The notes under the pieces are model-generated. The model was not told the DNA's origin. It searched no databases and saw nothing but the letters and a program-made list of their open reading frames with translations. 64,000 nucleotides of DNA. Source: Streptomyces sp. NBC_01689 (lineage in GTDB: Bacteria; Actinomycetota; Actinomycetes; Streptomycetales; Streptomycetaceae). The DNA lies in contig NZ_CP109592.1 in the NCBI RefSeq assembly GCF_036250675.1, forward strand, positions 6,572,001 to 6,636,000, read 5' to 3'. How positions within the stretch are numbered: position 1 is the stretch's first letter; the number at the start of each line of letters is the position of its first letter. The position numbers were made by a program, and so were the translations under genes. Positions 18,165 to 25,715 of this stretch are shown here, in pieces.

Positions 18165-19505
18165 TCACGTCCCCGGCGGGTCCGCGATGCCCCGTACGAC
18201 TCCCAGGTCCAGGAGGTCCTGGGGCCGGATGCGGAGCTGGTCCGCGGTCGCGCGTACCTCGCTCTCGGGACGCTTGAGGATCGCGGCGGCGAGTTCCGGG
18301 GCGATGACGGAGAAGTAACTGTCCGGGGTGGCCCAGGTGTTGCCCGGCGCGGCCAGTGCGAGGGCGCCGCCCGAGCCGCCCTCGCCGATCACCAGCGTGG
18401 TGACGGGGGTGCGGGCGGTGGCCACCGCGGCGAACAGGTCCGCGATCGCGGAGCCCGCGCCCTCCCGCTCGGCCCGCGCGTCGTTGGCCGCGCCCGGGGT
18501 GTCCACCAGCGTCAGCACCGGAATGCCGAGCCCGCCCGCGAGACGGATCAGCCGTGCCGCGGTGCGGTACCCCGCGGGCCGGGTCGCGGTGCCGCACTGA
18601 GCCGCGTACGCGACCGTCCGGCCCCCGGGCCCGGATCCGAACCCGCACAGCAGCCCGGCGTCGGTGCCGCCGCAGCGGTCGCCGCTGATCGCGGCGCGGC
18701 GGCTGAAATACGCGTCCAGGTAGGCCCCGGCACGCGGGCGTTCGGGAGCGCGGGCGCGTTCGACGGCGTCCCAGCCGGTGGCGGGCGGACCGGGCGCGCC
18801 GAGGGCGGCCGGCACCGGCGCGGCCTGCGCGGAGGGGCTGCCGAGCAGGGCGAGCCACAGGGCCAGCGTCTCCCGCAGCTCCCCCTCCGGTACGACGGCG
18901 TCCACCGCGCCCGCCGCGACCTGGGCCTCGGCCGTGTACGCGGCCGGGTCCGCGCCGGGCGGGCGGACCCGGGAGCCGGCGAAGCCCACCTGGGCGCCGG
19001 GCAGTGCCAGAGTCACGTCGGCGCCCGCGCCCAGCGTGGCCCAGCCACCCCCCGTCGTCGGGTCCCGTACCACCGCGATCTGCGGCAGCCCGGCCTCCCG
19101 GGTCAGCGCCGACTGCCGTGCCACCCGCTGGAGCTGGGTGAGCGCGAGCATGCCCTCCTGCATGCGGCTGCCGCCCGTCGCGACCAGCGAGACGACCGGC
19201 AGCCGGTGCTCCCGGGCGTGGGTGTACGCGGCTTCCAGACGGTCGCCGGTGCGTTCGCCGAGCGAGCCGCCGAGGAATCCGAACTCGAAGGCGATCAGCG
19301 TGACTTGGATGCCGCCGACGAGCGCGCTGCCGCAGACGACGGACTCGTCCTCGCCGGTGCGGGCGGCCGCACCGGAGCGTGCCGTGTCGTAGCCCCGCCA
19401 GGACAGTGGGCCGTCCGGTTCGAAATGCCTTATCGGGACCCGGAGTTCGGTGAAGTCGTCGGTGACGAGGGCGATGGCCTCACGGGCCGGGAGGCGGTCA
19501 GTCAT
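18165..19505 (-). CDS. Carboxyl transferase (AccD-AccA-like single polypeptide)
   Basis: This 446-residue protein carries both halves of a biotin-dependent carboxyltransferase in one chain. An AccD-like half (GGSLGERTGDRLEAAY and ATGGSRMQEGMLALTQ near residues 80-125) is followed by an AccA-like half (LTLVDTPGAANDARAEREG and VIGEGGSGGALALAAP near 335-395). The zinc ribbon of bacterial AccD is absent. Such proteins transfer carboxyl groups to acyl-CoAs (acetyl-CoA to malonyl-CoA); malonate decarboxylase subunits are distant relatives. Its start overlaps the end of matB by eight bases, which implies an operon and a role around malonyl-CoA. No biotin carboxylase or carrier gene is nearby, so it must borrow those subunits if it is a true carboxylase. 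Confidence 0.82.
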   Translation of the reverse strand: MTDRLPAREAIALVTDDFTELRVPIRHFEPDGPLSWRGYDTARSGAAARTGEDESVVCGSALVGGIQVTLIAFEFGFLGGSLGERTGDRLEAAYTHAREHRLPVVSLVATGGSRMQEGMLALTQLQRVARQSALTREAGLPQIAVVRDPTTGGGWATLGAGADVTLALPGAQVGFAGSRVRPPGADPAAYTAEAQVAAGAVDAVVPEGELRETLALWLALLGSPSAQAAPVPAALGAPGPPATGWDAVERARAPERPRAGAYLDAYFSRRAAISGDRCGGTDAGLLCGFGSGPGGRTVAYAAQCGTATRPAGYRTAARLIRLAGGLGIPVLTLVDTPGAANDARAEREGAGSAIADLFAAVATARTPVTTLVIGEGGSGGALALAAPGNTWATPDSYFSVIAPELAAAILKRPESEVRATADQLRIRPQDLLDLGVVRGIADPPGT

Positions 19506-21066
19506 GCGTGACGTCGCTCGGGCGGGTGTGCGTCCGGGAGTCCGCGGGGGCGTCCGGGAGCGCCCGCTTCAGGATCTTGCCCATGTCGTTGCGGGGCAGG
19601 GCGGAGAGGAACCGCACGGTGCGCGGGCGCTTGTGCGGGGCGAGCCGGCGGGCCACGTGGTCGGCGAGTTCGCCGTCGAGATCCCGGGCGGGGGCGTCCA
19701 CGGTCACCACCCAGGCCACGATCCGCTCACCCAGGTCGTCGTCGGGTTCTCCCGTGACGGCGGCCTCGCGCACGGCGGGGTGTTCGAGCAGCGCGTTCTC
19801 GATCTCCCCGGCGCCGATCTTGTAACCGCCGCTCTTGATCAGGTCGGTGGCCTTGCGGCCCACGATGCGTACGCAGCCGTCGGCGTCGCGCACGGCCATG
19901 TCCCCGGTGCGGAACCAGCCGTCCGCGGTGAACGCGGCGGCGGTGGCGTCGGGCCGGTTCAGGTACTCGGTGAACAGGTTCGGCCCGCGCACCTGGATCT
20001 CGCCCACGCTCTCACCGTCGTAGGCGCCGGTGGGGTTGCCCTCGGTGTCGTACGAGCCGGTCGGGGTGCCGTCCGCGTCGTACGAGGCGAGCGTCGAACC
20101 GTCCTCCTCGACCAGCCGCAGTCCGACGCCCGGTAGCGGGACCCCGACGGTCCCGGGGCGGGCCGGGCCGTCCACCCGGACACTGGTGTTCATCAGGGTC
20201 TCGGTCATCCCGTACCGCTCGACGACCGGCCGACCGGTCGCCGCCGTGATCCGCTCGTGGTCGTGGACCGGCAGCGCGGCGGAACCGGAGACCAGCAGGC
20301 GTGCCCGGCCGAGTGCCGCGGCCAGTTCCGTGTCCTCCTCCAGCGCCTCGGCGAGCCGGTGGTACATCGTCGGCACCCCGAACAGCATGGTGGCTCCCGC
20401 GTTCAGCTCGCGCGTCACGCCCTCCGCGCTGAACCGCCCCAGGTGCCGCACGGACCCGCCGCGCCGCAACGGGCCGAGGATGCCCAGGATCAGCCCGTGC
20501 ACGTGGAAGAGCGGCAGCCCGTGCACGAGCACGTCGTCGCCGGTCCACTGCCAGGCGTCGGCCAGCGCGTCCAGGGTCGAGGCGATCGCGCGGCGCGGCA
20601 CGACGGCGCCCTTGGGCGGCCCCGTGGTGCCGGAGGTGTAGACGACGAGGGCGGGGGCGGCGGGGTCGTCCGGTTCGGCCGGGGGCTCCGGCACGACCGC
20701 GCCGGAGCTGTGCGTCACTACGTCGATGCGCTCCAACTCCTTGACGGGCGAGGGAAGGTCGTCCCCCGCCGCGGCGAGCACCAGGGACGGTGTGCTGTCG
20801 GAGACGATGTGACCCAGCTCGCCCGGGCCCGACTTGGGGTTGAGCGGTACGGCGGGCACCCGGGCGAGGAGCGCGGCCACCACCCCGACGGCCGTCTCCA
20901 GGGAGGGTGTCGCCCATACGGCGATCCGGCCCCGTCCTTCGAGGCGCGCGGCCAGCGCGCCCGCCGAGGCGGCGAGTTCGGCGTACGTCAGGGACCGGTC
21001 GCCGAAGCGGAGGGCGGGCCGTCGTGCGGTCGAACCGCTGACCAGGGCCGGGAAGAGGGAGGACAC
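19498..21066 (-). CDS. matB: Malonyl-CoA synthetase
   Basis: This 522-residue acyl-CoA synthetase ligates malonate, and often methylmalonate, to CoA with ATP. It has the AMP-binding loop VVYTSGTTGPPKGAVV near residue 147, the adenylate motif RYGMTETLMNTS near 275, hinge GWFRTGDMAVRD and catalytic Lys in LPRNDMGKILKRAL. From its start (SSLFPALVSG) to its end it matches my memory of S. coelicolor MatB (SCO2444), including the malonate-binding environment around FHVHGL. A GTG start with AAGGAG nine bases upstream is clear. Residues near 325-350 contain an extra Tyr-Asp/Gly-Thr-Pro repeat not present in the homologue I remember. The downstream carboxyltransferase gene overlaps it. Confidence 0.92.
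   Translation of the reverse strand: MSSLFPALVSGSTARRPALRFGDRSLTYAELAASAGALAARLEGRGRIAVWATPSLETAVGVVAALLARVPAVPLNPKSGPGELGHIVSDSTPSLVLAAAGDDLPSPVKELERIDVVTHSSGAVVPEPPAEPDDPAAPALVVYTSGTTGPPKGAVVPRRAIASTLDALADAWQWTGDDVLVHGLPLFHVHGLILGILGPLRRGGSVRHLGRFSAEGVTRELNAGATMLFGVPTMYHRLAEALEEDTELAAALGRARLLVSGSAALPVHDHERITAATGRPVVERYGMTETLMNTSVRVDGPARPGTVGVPLPGVGLRLVEEDGSTLASYDADGTPTGSYDTEGNPTGAYDGESVGEIQVRGPNLFTEYLNRPDATAAAFTADGWFRTGDMAVRDADGCVRIVGRKATDLIKSGGYKIGAGEIENALLEHPAVREAAVTGEPDDDLGERIVAWVVTVDAPARDLDGELADHVARRLAPHKRPRTVRFLSALPRNDMGKILKRALPDAPADSRTHTRPSDVTHD
20017..20092 (-). repeat. 30-bp in-frame tandem repeat inside matB
   Basis: Units start at 20017, 20047 and, partially, 20077. They encode the decapeptides SYDADGTPTG and SYDTEGNPTG followed by AYDGES. 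The insertion keeps frame and lies in a surface region before the GEIQVRGPNLF segment. Confidence 0.85.
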
Positions 21067-21092
21067 GCGGGGTGCTCCTTGCCAGTAGGGGC

Positions 21093-21115
21093 GTTCTGCC
21101 GGTGACAGTCAGAAC
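21093..21115. promoter_or_regulatory. Inverted repeat upstream of matB
   Basis: GTTCTG (21093-21098) and CAGAAC (21110-21115) form a six-base inverted repeat with an 11-base spacer. It ends 27 bp before the matB start and could be an operator for a malonate-responsive regulator. No such regulator gene is in the window. Confidence 0.3.
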
Positions 21116-21562
21116 CGTTCCTACACCAGGGCGCGGGAAACCTGCCGGAGCGCGAGACAGATCACACCCCGGCCCCGGCCTCCGGCACTCCGGCCCCACT
21201 CCGCGCGCCGTGCCCTCGCCGTCGCCCGTCCCGCGCGGCCGACCCCGCATACCGGGCGCCGAGCGGCCGCCTCGCCGCCGCCGCGCACCGGGACCCGATG
21301 GGTTCCCCGGCCGCGGCCCCCAGGAGGACGCGCGTCGCGTCCCGTTCGGGGGCCCGCGCCGGTGGGGGCGCCGGGGCGTCCGGGCCGTGGGCGGTGGAGC
21401 CGCCCCCGGGGCGGGGACGGCGGCGCGGAAAAGCATGGCGTGGGACGATCCGGGCCCGTAGTCTCGCCCACGGCACGACCATTTGACGGATCAACCGCCC
21501 TGGCGTCATCACGGGGTGGCGGGCCGACGGAACGACGGGGCGAGGAGCGGGGCGGAGACGGA
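21116..21562. other. Divergent intergenic region between matB and HExxH gene
   Basis: About 450 bp are GC-rich with no supportable gene. An open frame extends upstream of the HExxH protein, but its predicted residues are low-complexity Gly/Pro/Arg. The region presumably holds the two divergent promoters; I recognise no clear elements beyond the repeat near matB. Confidence 0.45.
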
Positions 21563-22207
21563 GTGACGCGGAGCGCGGCGAGCGATGCGACGGGCAGGAC
21601 GGCCGGACGGGCCGACGGTGTCCGCAAGCGCGTCGCGGCACTGTTCTCCCGCAGGGCCGACTCCGAGATGCGCGCCCTCGCGGTCGAGCTCTCCCGGACC
21701 CTGCGCGGGCGGCTCGACACGCCCGTCGACGTCCGGGAACTGGCCGGCGCGCTCTGTGAGGAGATGAGCCGGCGCCGCGACGGGCGGCCCGTCCAGCTCC
21801 GCTTCGAACGCTTCCCCGACGAGATCGAAGTCACCGGTCTATGGATGGAGTTCCAGGACTTCGACCTCGTCATCGTCGAGGAGCGGGCCGAGAAGGTCCA
21901 GCAACTCGTCATTCTCGGACACGAGTTGTGGCACATGGCGGCCGGCCGCGCGCACTCCCGCCACCACTTCGCCGGCGCGGCCGCCGCCCGGGCCCTGTCG
22001 GGCGACCCCCGCTGGCAGGAGATCGCGCTCACCGTCGCCGCCCGCGACGGCTCGCACGAGGCGGACGAGGCCGAGGCAGAGATCTTCGGCCTCCATCTGG
22101 CGAGCGTCTTCCGCCCCTGGGTGACCGGCTCCCGCCCGAGGGGCCCCGCCGACCCGGTCGGGCGCGCCATCCAGACCTCGCTGGGCTACCGCGGCCCCCA
22201 CGACTGA
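21563..22207 (+). CDS. ImmA/IrrE-type HExxH metalloprotease-like protein
   Basis: This 214-residue protein carries a zinc-protease signature, HELWH at residues 120-124, in the context VQQLVILGHELWHMAAGRAH. It sits inside a domain reminiscent of ImmA/IrrE peptidases, which cleave repressors, and of toxin-component annotations in Streptomyces. An acidic pair DEAEAE near residue 165, in a helix EADEAEAEIFGLHLAS, resembles the third zinc-ligand helix (ExxA). Unlike ImmA or HigBA-type loci, no helix-turn-helix partner is adjacent. The GTG at 21563 is chosen because GGAGACGGAG precedes it. Function is inferred only at fold level: it may act on a regulator encoded elsewhere. Confidence 0.65.
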   Translation: MTRSAASDATGRTAGRADGVRKRVAALFSRRADSEMRALAVELSRTLRGRLDTPVDVRELAGALCEEMSRRRDGRPVQLRFERFPDEIEVTGLWMEFQDFDLVIVEERAEKVQQLVILGHELWHMAAGRAHSRHHFAGAAAARALSGDPRWQEIALTVAARDGSHEADEAEAEIFGLHLASVFRPWVTGSRPRGPADPVGRAIQTSLGYRGPHD

Positions 22208-22266
22208 CCGGCGGCCGGCGGTTGTAGCCTCCCCGGGGACCAGACGTTACGAGGATGGAGTCCGCC

Positions 22267-23175
22267 GTGGCCCGCACCGCCGCCCGCCCCCGCATCGCGC
22301 TCGCCACCTACCGGCCGGAGGAGGGCACGCCGAGCGCGGACCAGGACCTGCCCGTGCTGCGGGAGGCACTGGAGGCCGCCGGGGCGCGGGCCGCGATCAC
22401 CCACTGGGACGACCCGGCGGTCGACTGGGCGGACTTCGACCTGGTCGTCATCCGCTCCACCTGGGACTACAGCTGGCGGGCCGGGGAGTTCGTGGCCTGG
22501 GCCGAGCGGGTCGCGAAGCTCACCCGGCTGGCGAATCCGGCGGCGGTCGTGCGGTGGAACACGGACAAGCGGTACCTGGGCGAACTGGCCGCGGCCGGGG
22601 TGGCGACCGTACCGACCCGGTACCTCGCGCCCGGCGACCCCGCCGACCTCCCGGACGGCCACGAGTACGTGGTGAAGCCCACGTCCGGCGCCGGCGCGCG
22701 GCTCGCCGCCCGGTACCGGCCCGAGGAACCCGAGGAGGAGGAGACCGCGCGGCGGCACCTGGCCCGTCTGCACGAGAAGGGGCTGACCGCGATGGTCCAG
22801 CCCTATCTGCGCGGAGTCGACACCTCCGGCGAGCGGGCGCTGCAGTTCTTCGGCGGACGCTTCCTGCACGCCGCCCGCAAGGGCGCCGTCCTGGAGCCCG
22901 GGACCGCGTACGACGCGGAGAAGACCCCGCACCCCCGGTTGGAGGCCTGGCGGCCGACCCCGGCCGAACTCGCCCTCGCCGAGCGCGCGCTGGCCGCCGT
23001 ACCGCACGGACCGGACGAGGACGCGCTGCTCTACGCCCGGGTCGACGTGGTCGACGGCGACGACGGACGGCCGTGCGTCATGGAACTGGAACTGGTGGAA
23101 CCCAACCTGTTCCTGCGGCTGCACCCGGAGTCGGTGCCCGTCGTCGCGGAGGCGATCATCCGGGCCGCCCGCTGA
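22267..23175 (+). CDS. ATP-grasp domain protein
   Basis: This 302-residue protein has an ATP-grasp arrangement. An N-terminal Rossmann-like part contains DLVVIRSTWDYSWR near residue 60, the ATP-binding strand EYVVKPTSGAGAR sits near 135, and a C-terminal metal-binding segment reads LLYARVDVVDGDDGRPCVMELELVEPNLFLRL, with the Asp and Glu/Asn ligands expected for Mg-ATP. Proteins of this shape form amide, ester or peptide-like bonds through acyl-phosphates; relatives include the cycloserine ligase DcsG and glutathione-synthetase-like enzymes. The substrate is unknown. GTG 22267, six bases after GGAG, is preferred over ATG 22255, which has no spacing from its GAGG. Its 3' end overlaps the convergent gene by 20 bp. 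Confidence 0.8.
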   Translation: MARTAARPRIALATYRPEEGTPSADQDLPVLREALEAAGARAAITHWDDPAVDWADFDLVVIRSTWDYSWRAGEFVAWAERVAKLTRLANPAAVVRWNTDKRYLGELAAAGVATVPTRYLAPGDPADLPDGHEYVVKPTSGAGARLAARYRPEEPEEEETARRHLARLHEKGLTAMVQPYLRGVDTSGERALQFFGGRFLHAARKGAVLEPGTAYDAEKTPHPRLEAWRPTPAELALAERALAAVPHGPDEDALLYARVDVVDGDDGRPCVMELELVEPNLFLRLHPESVPVVAEAIIRAAR

Positions 23176-23752
23176 CGGCCACCCGTTGCAGCAGCCCCCA
23201 GGTGAACTCGGCCGCGCACTCCCGCCGTACCCCCGTCGCGTCCGGGGCCGTGAAGGCGAGCCCCCACCGGGTGGGGGCGGTGCCCTCCAGCGGCCGGGCG
23301 GGGGCGAAGGCGCGGGCGGCCTCGTCGACCGTGCAGGACCAGGGGGTCAGGTCGTCGAGGGTCCGCAGCGCCGGACCGGGACCACCGGGCGCGCGGACCA
23401 GCCACTCGTTCCAGACCACCCCGTTCGGCAGGGCGAGGACCTCGAAGCGCAGGTCCGGCCAGAGCGGGACGGGCCACAGCAGCGCCTCGCAGGTGAGATC
23501 GCCGATCCGGCGCGGGGTGACCGACTCCGGGACACCGAGGACCGAGCGGTAGCGGTGGACGGCGGACCGGGAGCGCGGGGCGTGCAGCATGGCCTGCCAG
23601 CGCCGGTTGGCCTCGCGCATGTCCGCGAGGGAGACGCCCAGTTCACGGCGGGCGTCGTCGACGAGGTCCGGATTGTGGTCGGCCATGCGGCGCAGCAGGA
23701 CCAGTTGGAAGTCGAGCGGGGTGAAGGGGCCGACGGGTCGCTTGGCGGGCAT
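23156..23752 (-). CDS. Hypothetical protein
   Basis: This protein of about 198 residues belongs to no family I can name. The N-terminal third is helical and charged (FTPLDFQLVLLRRMADHNPDLVDDARRELG), and the C-terminal two thirds look beta-rich with several Trp (WPVPLWPDLRFEVLALPNGVVWNEWLV). It has no signal peptide or membrane segment. Codon use fits its neighbours, so it is likely real. The start is uncertain: ATG at 23752 and 23770 are both in frame, and neither has a ribosome binding site. Its last 20 bp overlap the end of the convergent ATP-grasp gene, with no room for a terminator between them. Confidence 0.6.
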   Translation of the reverse strand: MPAKRPVGPFTPLDFQLVLLRRMADHNPDLVDDARRELGVSLADMREANRRWQAMLHAPRSRSAVHRYRSVLGVPESVTPRRIGDLTCEALLWPVPLWPDLRFEVLALPNGVVWNEWLVRAPGGPGPALRTLDDLTPWSCTVDEAARAFAPARPLEGTAPTRWGLAFTAPDATGVRRECAAEFTWGLLQRVAVSGRPG

Positions 23753-23972
23753 GGGGCCATGATCGCGCATCGGCCCGGCCGCGCGCGGCGTCCCCGCGAA
23801 AGGTCCGGCCCCCCGGAAGGTCCGGCCCCGCCCGTGGGAGGCCGTTCCCCCGCGGGAGCCGCGCGCCCCTCCGACCCCACGGTGCGGCATCAGCCCCGGG
23901 CACCTCGCCGTCGCCCGCCCATTGCCCCTCCAAGACCAGCATGAGTAGCCTGTGTTCGTCATGCCGATCGTC

Positions 23973-23989
23973 TGTTGAAATTTCGAACA
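23973..23989. promoter_or_regulatory. Palindromic operator upstream of iclR-type gene
   Basis: TGTTGAAATTTCGAACA is a near-perfect palindrome centred on GAAATTTC, missing one C from the full form TGTTCGAAATTTCGAACA. It ends 17 bp before the regulator's GTG. The same core recurs at 40350 and 42634 upstream of sugar-oxidation genes, which makes it a candidate autoregulatory site of the IclR protein. Confidence 0.75.
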
Positions 23990-24006
23990 TAGGGAGGGGA
24001 CCGGTC

Positions 24007-24783
24007 GTGGGACGCCTCGTACCTGCCGTGACCCGGGCTCTCGACATCCTCGAGCTCTTCCTCGACGGGGACGGCACGCTCTCCGCCCCCGACATCGTGC
24101 GCAGGCTGCAGCTGCCGCGGACGACCGTGCACGAGCTGGTCACCACGCTCGCCGCCCGCTCGTACATCGTGCAGATACCGGGCCAGCCCGGACGGTACCG
24201 CCTCGGTGTCCGGCCGTACCAGCTCGGCAGCCGCTACGCCGAGCAGCTGGACCTCGCCGCGGAGGGCCAGCAGGTCGCCCGTTCCGTCGCCGAGACCTGC
24301 GACGAGACGGTCCACGTCGCGATCCTGGAGGGCACGGACGTCATCTACATCGCGAAGGTCGACTCCACGCACGCCGTGCGCATGGTGTCGGCGGCGGGCC
24401 GCCGGCTGCCCGCCCACTGCACCTCCGTGGGCAAGATGCTGCTCGCCTCGCTGCCGGGTCCGGAGCTGGCCTCCCGCATCCCCGACGACGCGGACCTGGT
24501 CGCGATGACACCGAACAGCATCACCGAACCGGGCGCTCTGCGCGAGGCCCTGGCGGAGATCCGCCGCCGCGGTGTCGCCGTGGAGAGCCGTGAGTCGAAC
24601 CCGGACGTCAGCTGTGTCGCCGCCCCGGTGCGCGACCGCACGGGACAGGTCGTCGCCGCGCTCTCCATCTCCGTACCGATGATCCGCTGGAGCGACGAGC
24701 GCCGCGTCGAGCTGGAGCAGCTCGCCGCCAAGGGCGCCGCCGAACTCTCCGAGCGGCTCGGTCACCGGAGCGTGATGGGATGA
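24007..24783 (+). CDS. IclR-family transcriptional regulator
   Basis: This 258-residue regulator has an N-terminal winged helix (residues 5-65: VTRALDILELFLDGDGTLSAPDIVRRLQLPRTTVHELVTTL) and a C-terminal IclR effector domain. That domain includes the conserved HCTSVGKMLLASLP loop near 140 and SCVAAPVRDRTGQVVAALSIS near 200. IclR proteins usually respond to small carboxylates or sugar acids. The GTG start follows GGGAGGGG. Its stop codon overlaps the ATG of the SMP-30 lactonase (ATGA), so the two are coupled and the effector is probably a sugar acid or lactone. A palindrome just upstream is likely its own operator, and matching sites sit before the dehydratase and U32-like genes 16-18 kb away. 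Confidence 0.92.
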   Translation: MGRLVPAVTRALDILELFLDGDGTLSAPDIVRRLQLPRTTVHELVTTLAARSYIVQIPGQPGRYRLGVRPYQLGSRYAEQLDLAAEGQQVARSVAETCDETVHVAILEGTDVIYIAKVDSTHAVRMVSAAGRRLPAHCTSVGKMLLASLPGPELASRIPDDADLVAMTPNSITEPGALREALAEIRRRGVAVESRESNPDVSCVAAPVRDRTGQVVAALSISVPMIRWSDERRVELEQLAAKGAAELSERLGHRSVMG

Positions 24784-25637
24784 CCGCCTTCGACGTCGCG
24801 ATACGCGCCGACGCGGCCCTCGGTGAGGGGCCGACCTGGGACGCCCGGGAACAGCGGCTGATCTGGGTCGACATCCTCGGTTCCCGGGTCCACACCTACG
24901 AGCCGCTCTCCGGGCGCCGTACGGTCATGGTCACCGAGCAGCACGTGGGCGCGGCCAAACCCCGCGCGGGCGGCGGCCTGGTGGTCAACCTCCGGGACGG
25001 CGTGGGCCTCTACGGCCCGACCGGTTCGCCGGACGGGTTCCGCTGGCTGCACCGTGACCCCGTCCCGGGCCGCCGGGGCAACGACGCCGCGGTCGCCCCC
25101 GACGGCGCGCTCTGGGCCGGCAGCATGCGCTACGACGAGACCCGGGGCGGCGGCGTGCTGTCCCGGATCGCCGCCGACGGCACCGCGCACACCGTCCTCG
25201 ACGCCGTCACCGTCAGCAACGGCACGGGATGGAGTCCCGACGGCCGGCTGATGTACTACATCGACACACCGACCCGGCGGATCGACGTCTTCGACGTCGG
25301 CGACGATCAACTACCGCGCGACAGGCGGGAGCTGGTGGCCATTGATGCCGACGAGGGCTACCCGGACGGGCTCACCGTGGACGCCGAGGGCTGTGTCTGG
25401 GTGGCGTTCTGGGACGGCGGCGCGGTCCGCCGCTACACCCCCGACGGCGTTCTCGACCGGGTGATCGCCCTCCCGGTGCGCCGCCCCACCGCCTGCGCGT
25501 TCGGCGGTGCCGATCTGACCGACCTGTACATCACCACCGCCCGTACGGGCCTGGCCGCCCCGCACCCGCTCTCCGGCTCGGTCCTCGTCGTCCCCGGTGC
25601 GGGCAAGGGTCTCGCGCAGCCCGCGTTCGCCGGCTGA
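24780..25637 (+). CDS. SMP-30/gluconolactonase family sugar lactonase
   Basis: This 285-residue six-bladed beta-propeller enzyme hydrolyses sugar 1,4- or 1,5-lactones to aldonates with a divalent metal. The family ligands are visible: Glu in ALGEGPTWD near residue 17, Asn in VTVSNGTGWSPDG near 148 and Asp in GYPDGLTVDAEG near 200. An internal RGNDAAVAPDGALWAGSM loop supplies the substrate-contacting Asn/Asp. There is no signal peptide, so it is cytosolic. Translation is coupled to the IclR regulator by a four-base overlap. It fits the middle step between a sugar dehydrogenase and an aldonate dehydratase, both encoded near 41-42 kb under a similar operator. Which sugar lactone it opens is not shown. 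Confidence 0.9.
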   Translation: MTAFDVAIRADAALGEGPTWDAREQRLIWVDILGSRVHTYEPLSGRRTVMVTEQHVGAAKPRAGGGLVVNLRDGVGLYGPTGSPDGFRWLHRDPVPGRRGNDAAVAPDGALWAGSMRYDETRGGGVLSRIAADGTAHTVLDAVTVSNGTGWSPDGRLMYYIDTPTRRIDVFDVGDDQLPRDRRELVAIDADEGYPDGLTVDAEGCVWVAFWDGGAVRRYTPDGVLDRVIALPVRRPTACAFGGADLTDLYITTARTGLAAPHPLSGSVLVVPGAGKGLAQPAFAG

Positions 25638-25666
25638 CGGCCGCTCCGGGGACCGGCACCGCTCCC

Positions 25667-25697
25667 GTCCCCGCACGGTCGCCGACCGTGCGGGGAC
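25667..25697. terminator. Bidirectional terminator hairpin
   Basis: A perfect 14-bp stem GTCCCCGCACGGTC/GACCGTGCGGGGAC with loop GCC lies between the convergent lactonase and GH35 genes, 29 bp past the first stop and 18 bp past the second. Confidence 0.85.
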
Positions 25698-25715
25698 GCC
25701 CGGTACCTCCGGCGG

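Noticed and set aside
17356..18858. A 500-codon minus-strand frame covering the 14-bp minisatellite
   Set aside because: Its first part is out of frame with the carboxyltransferase gene and the rest is repeat translation; there is no start signal and no domain.
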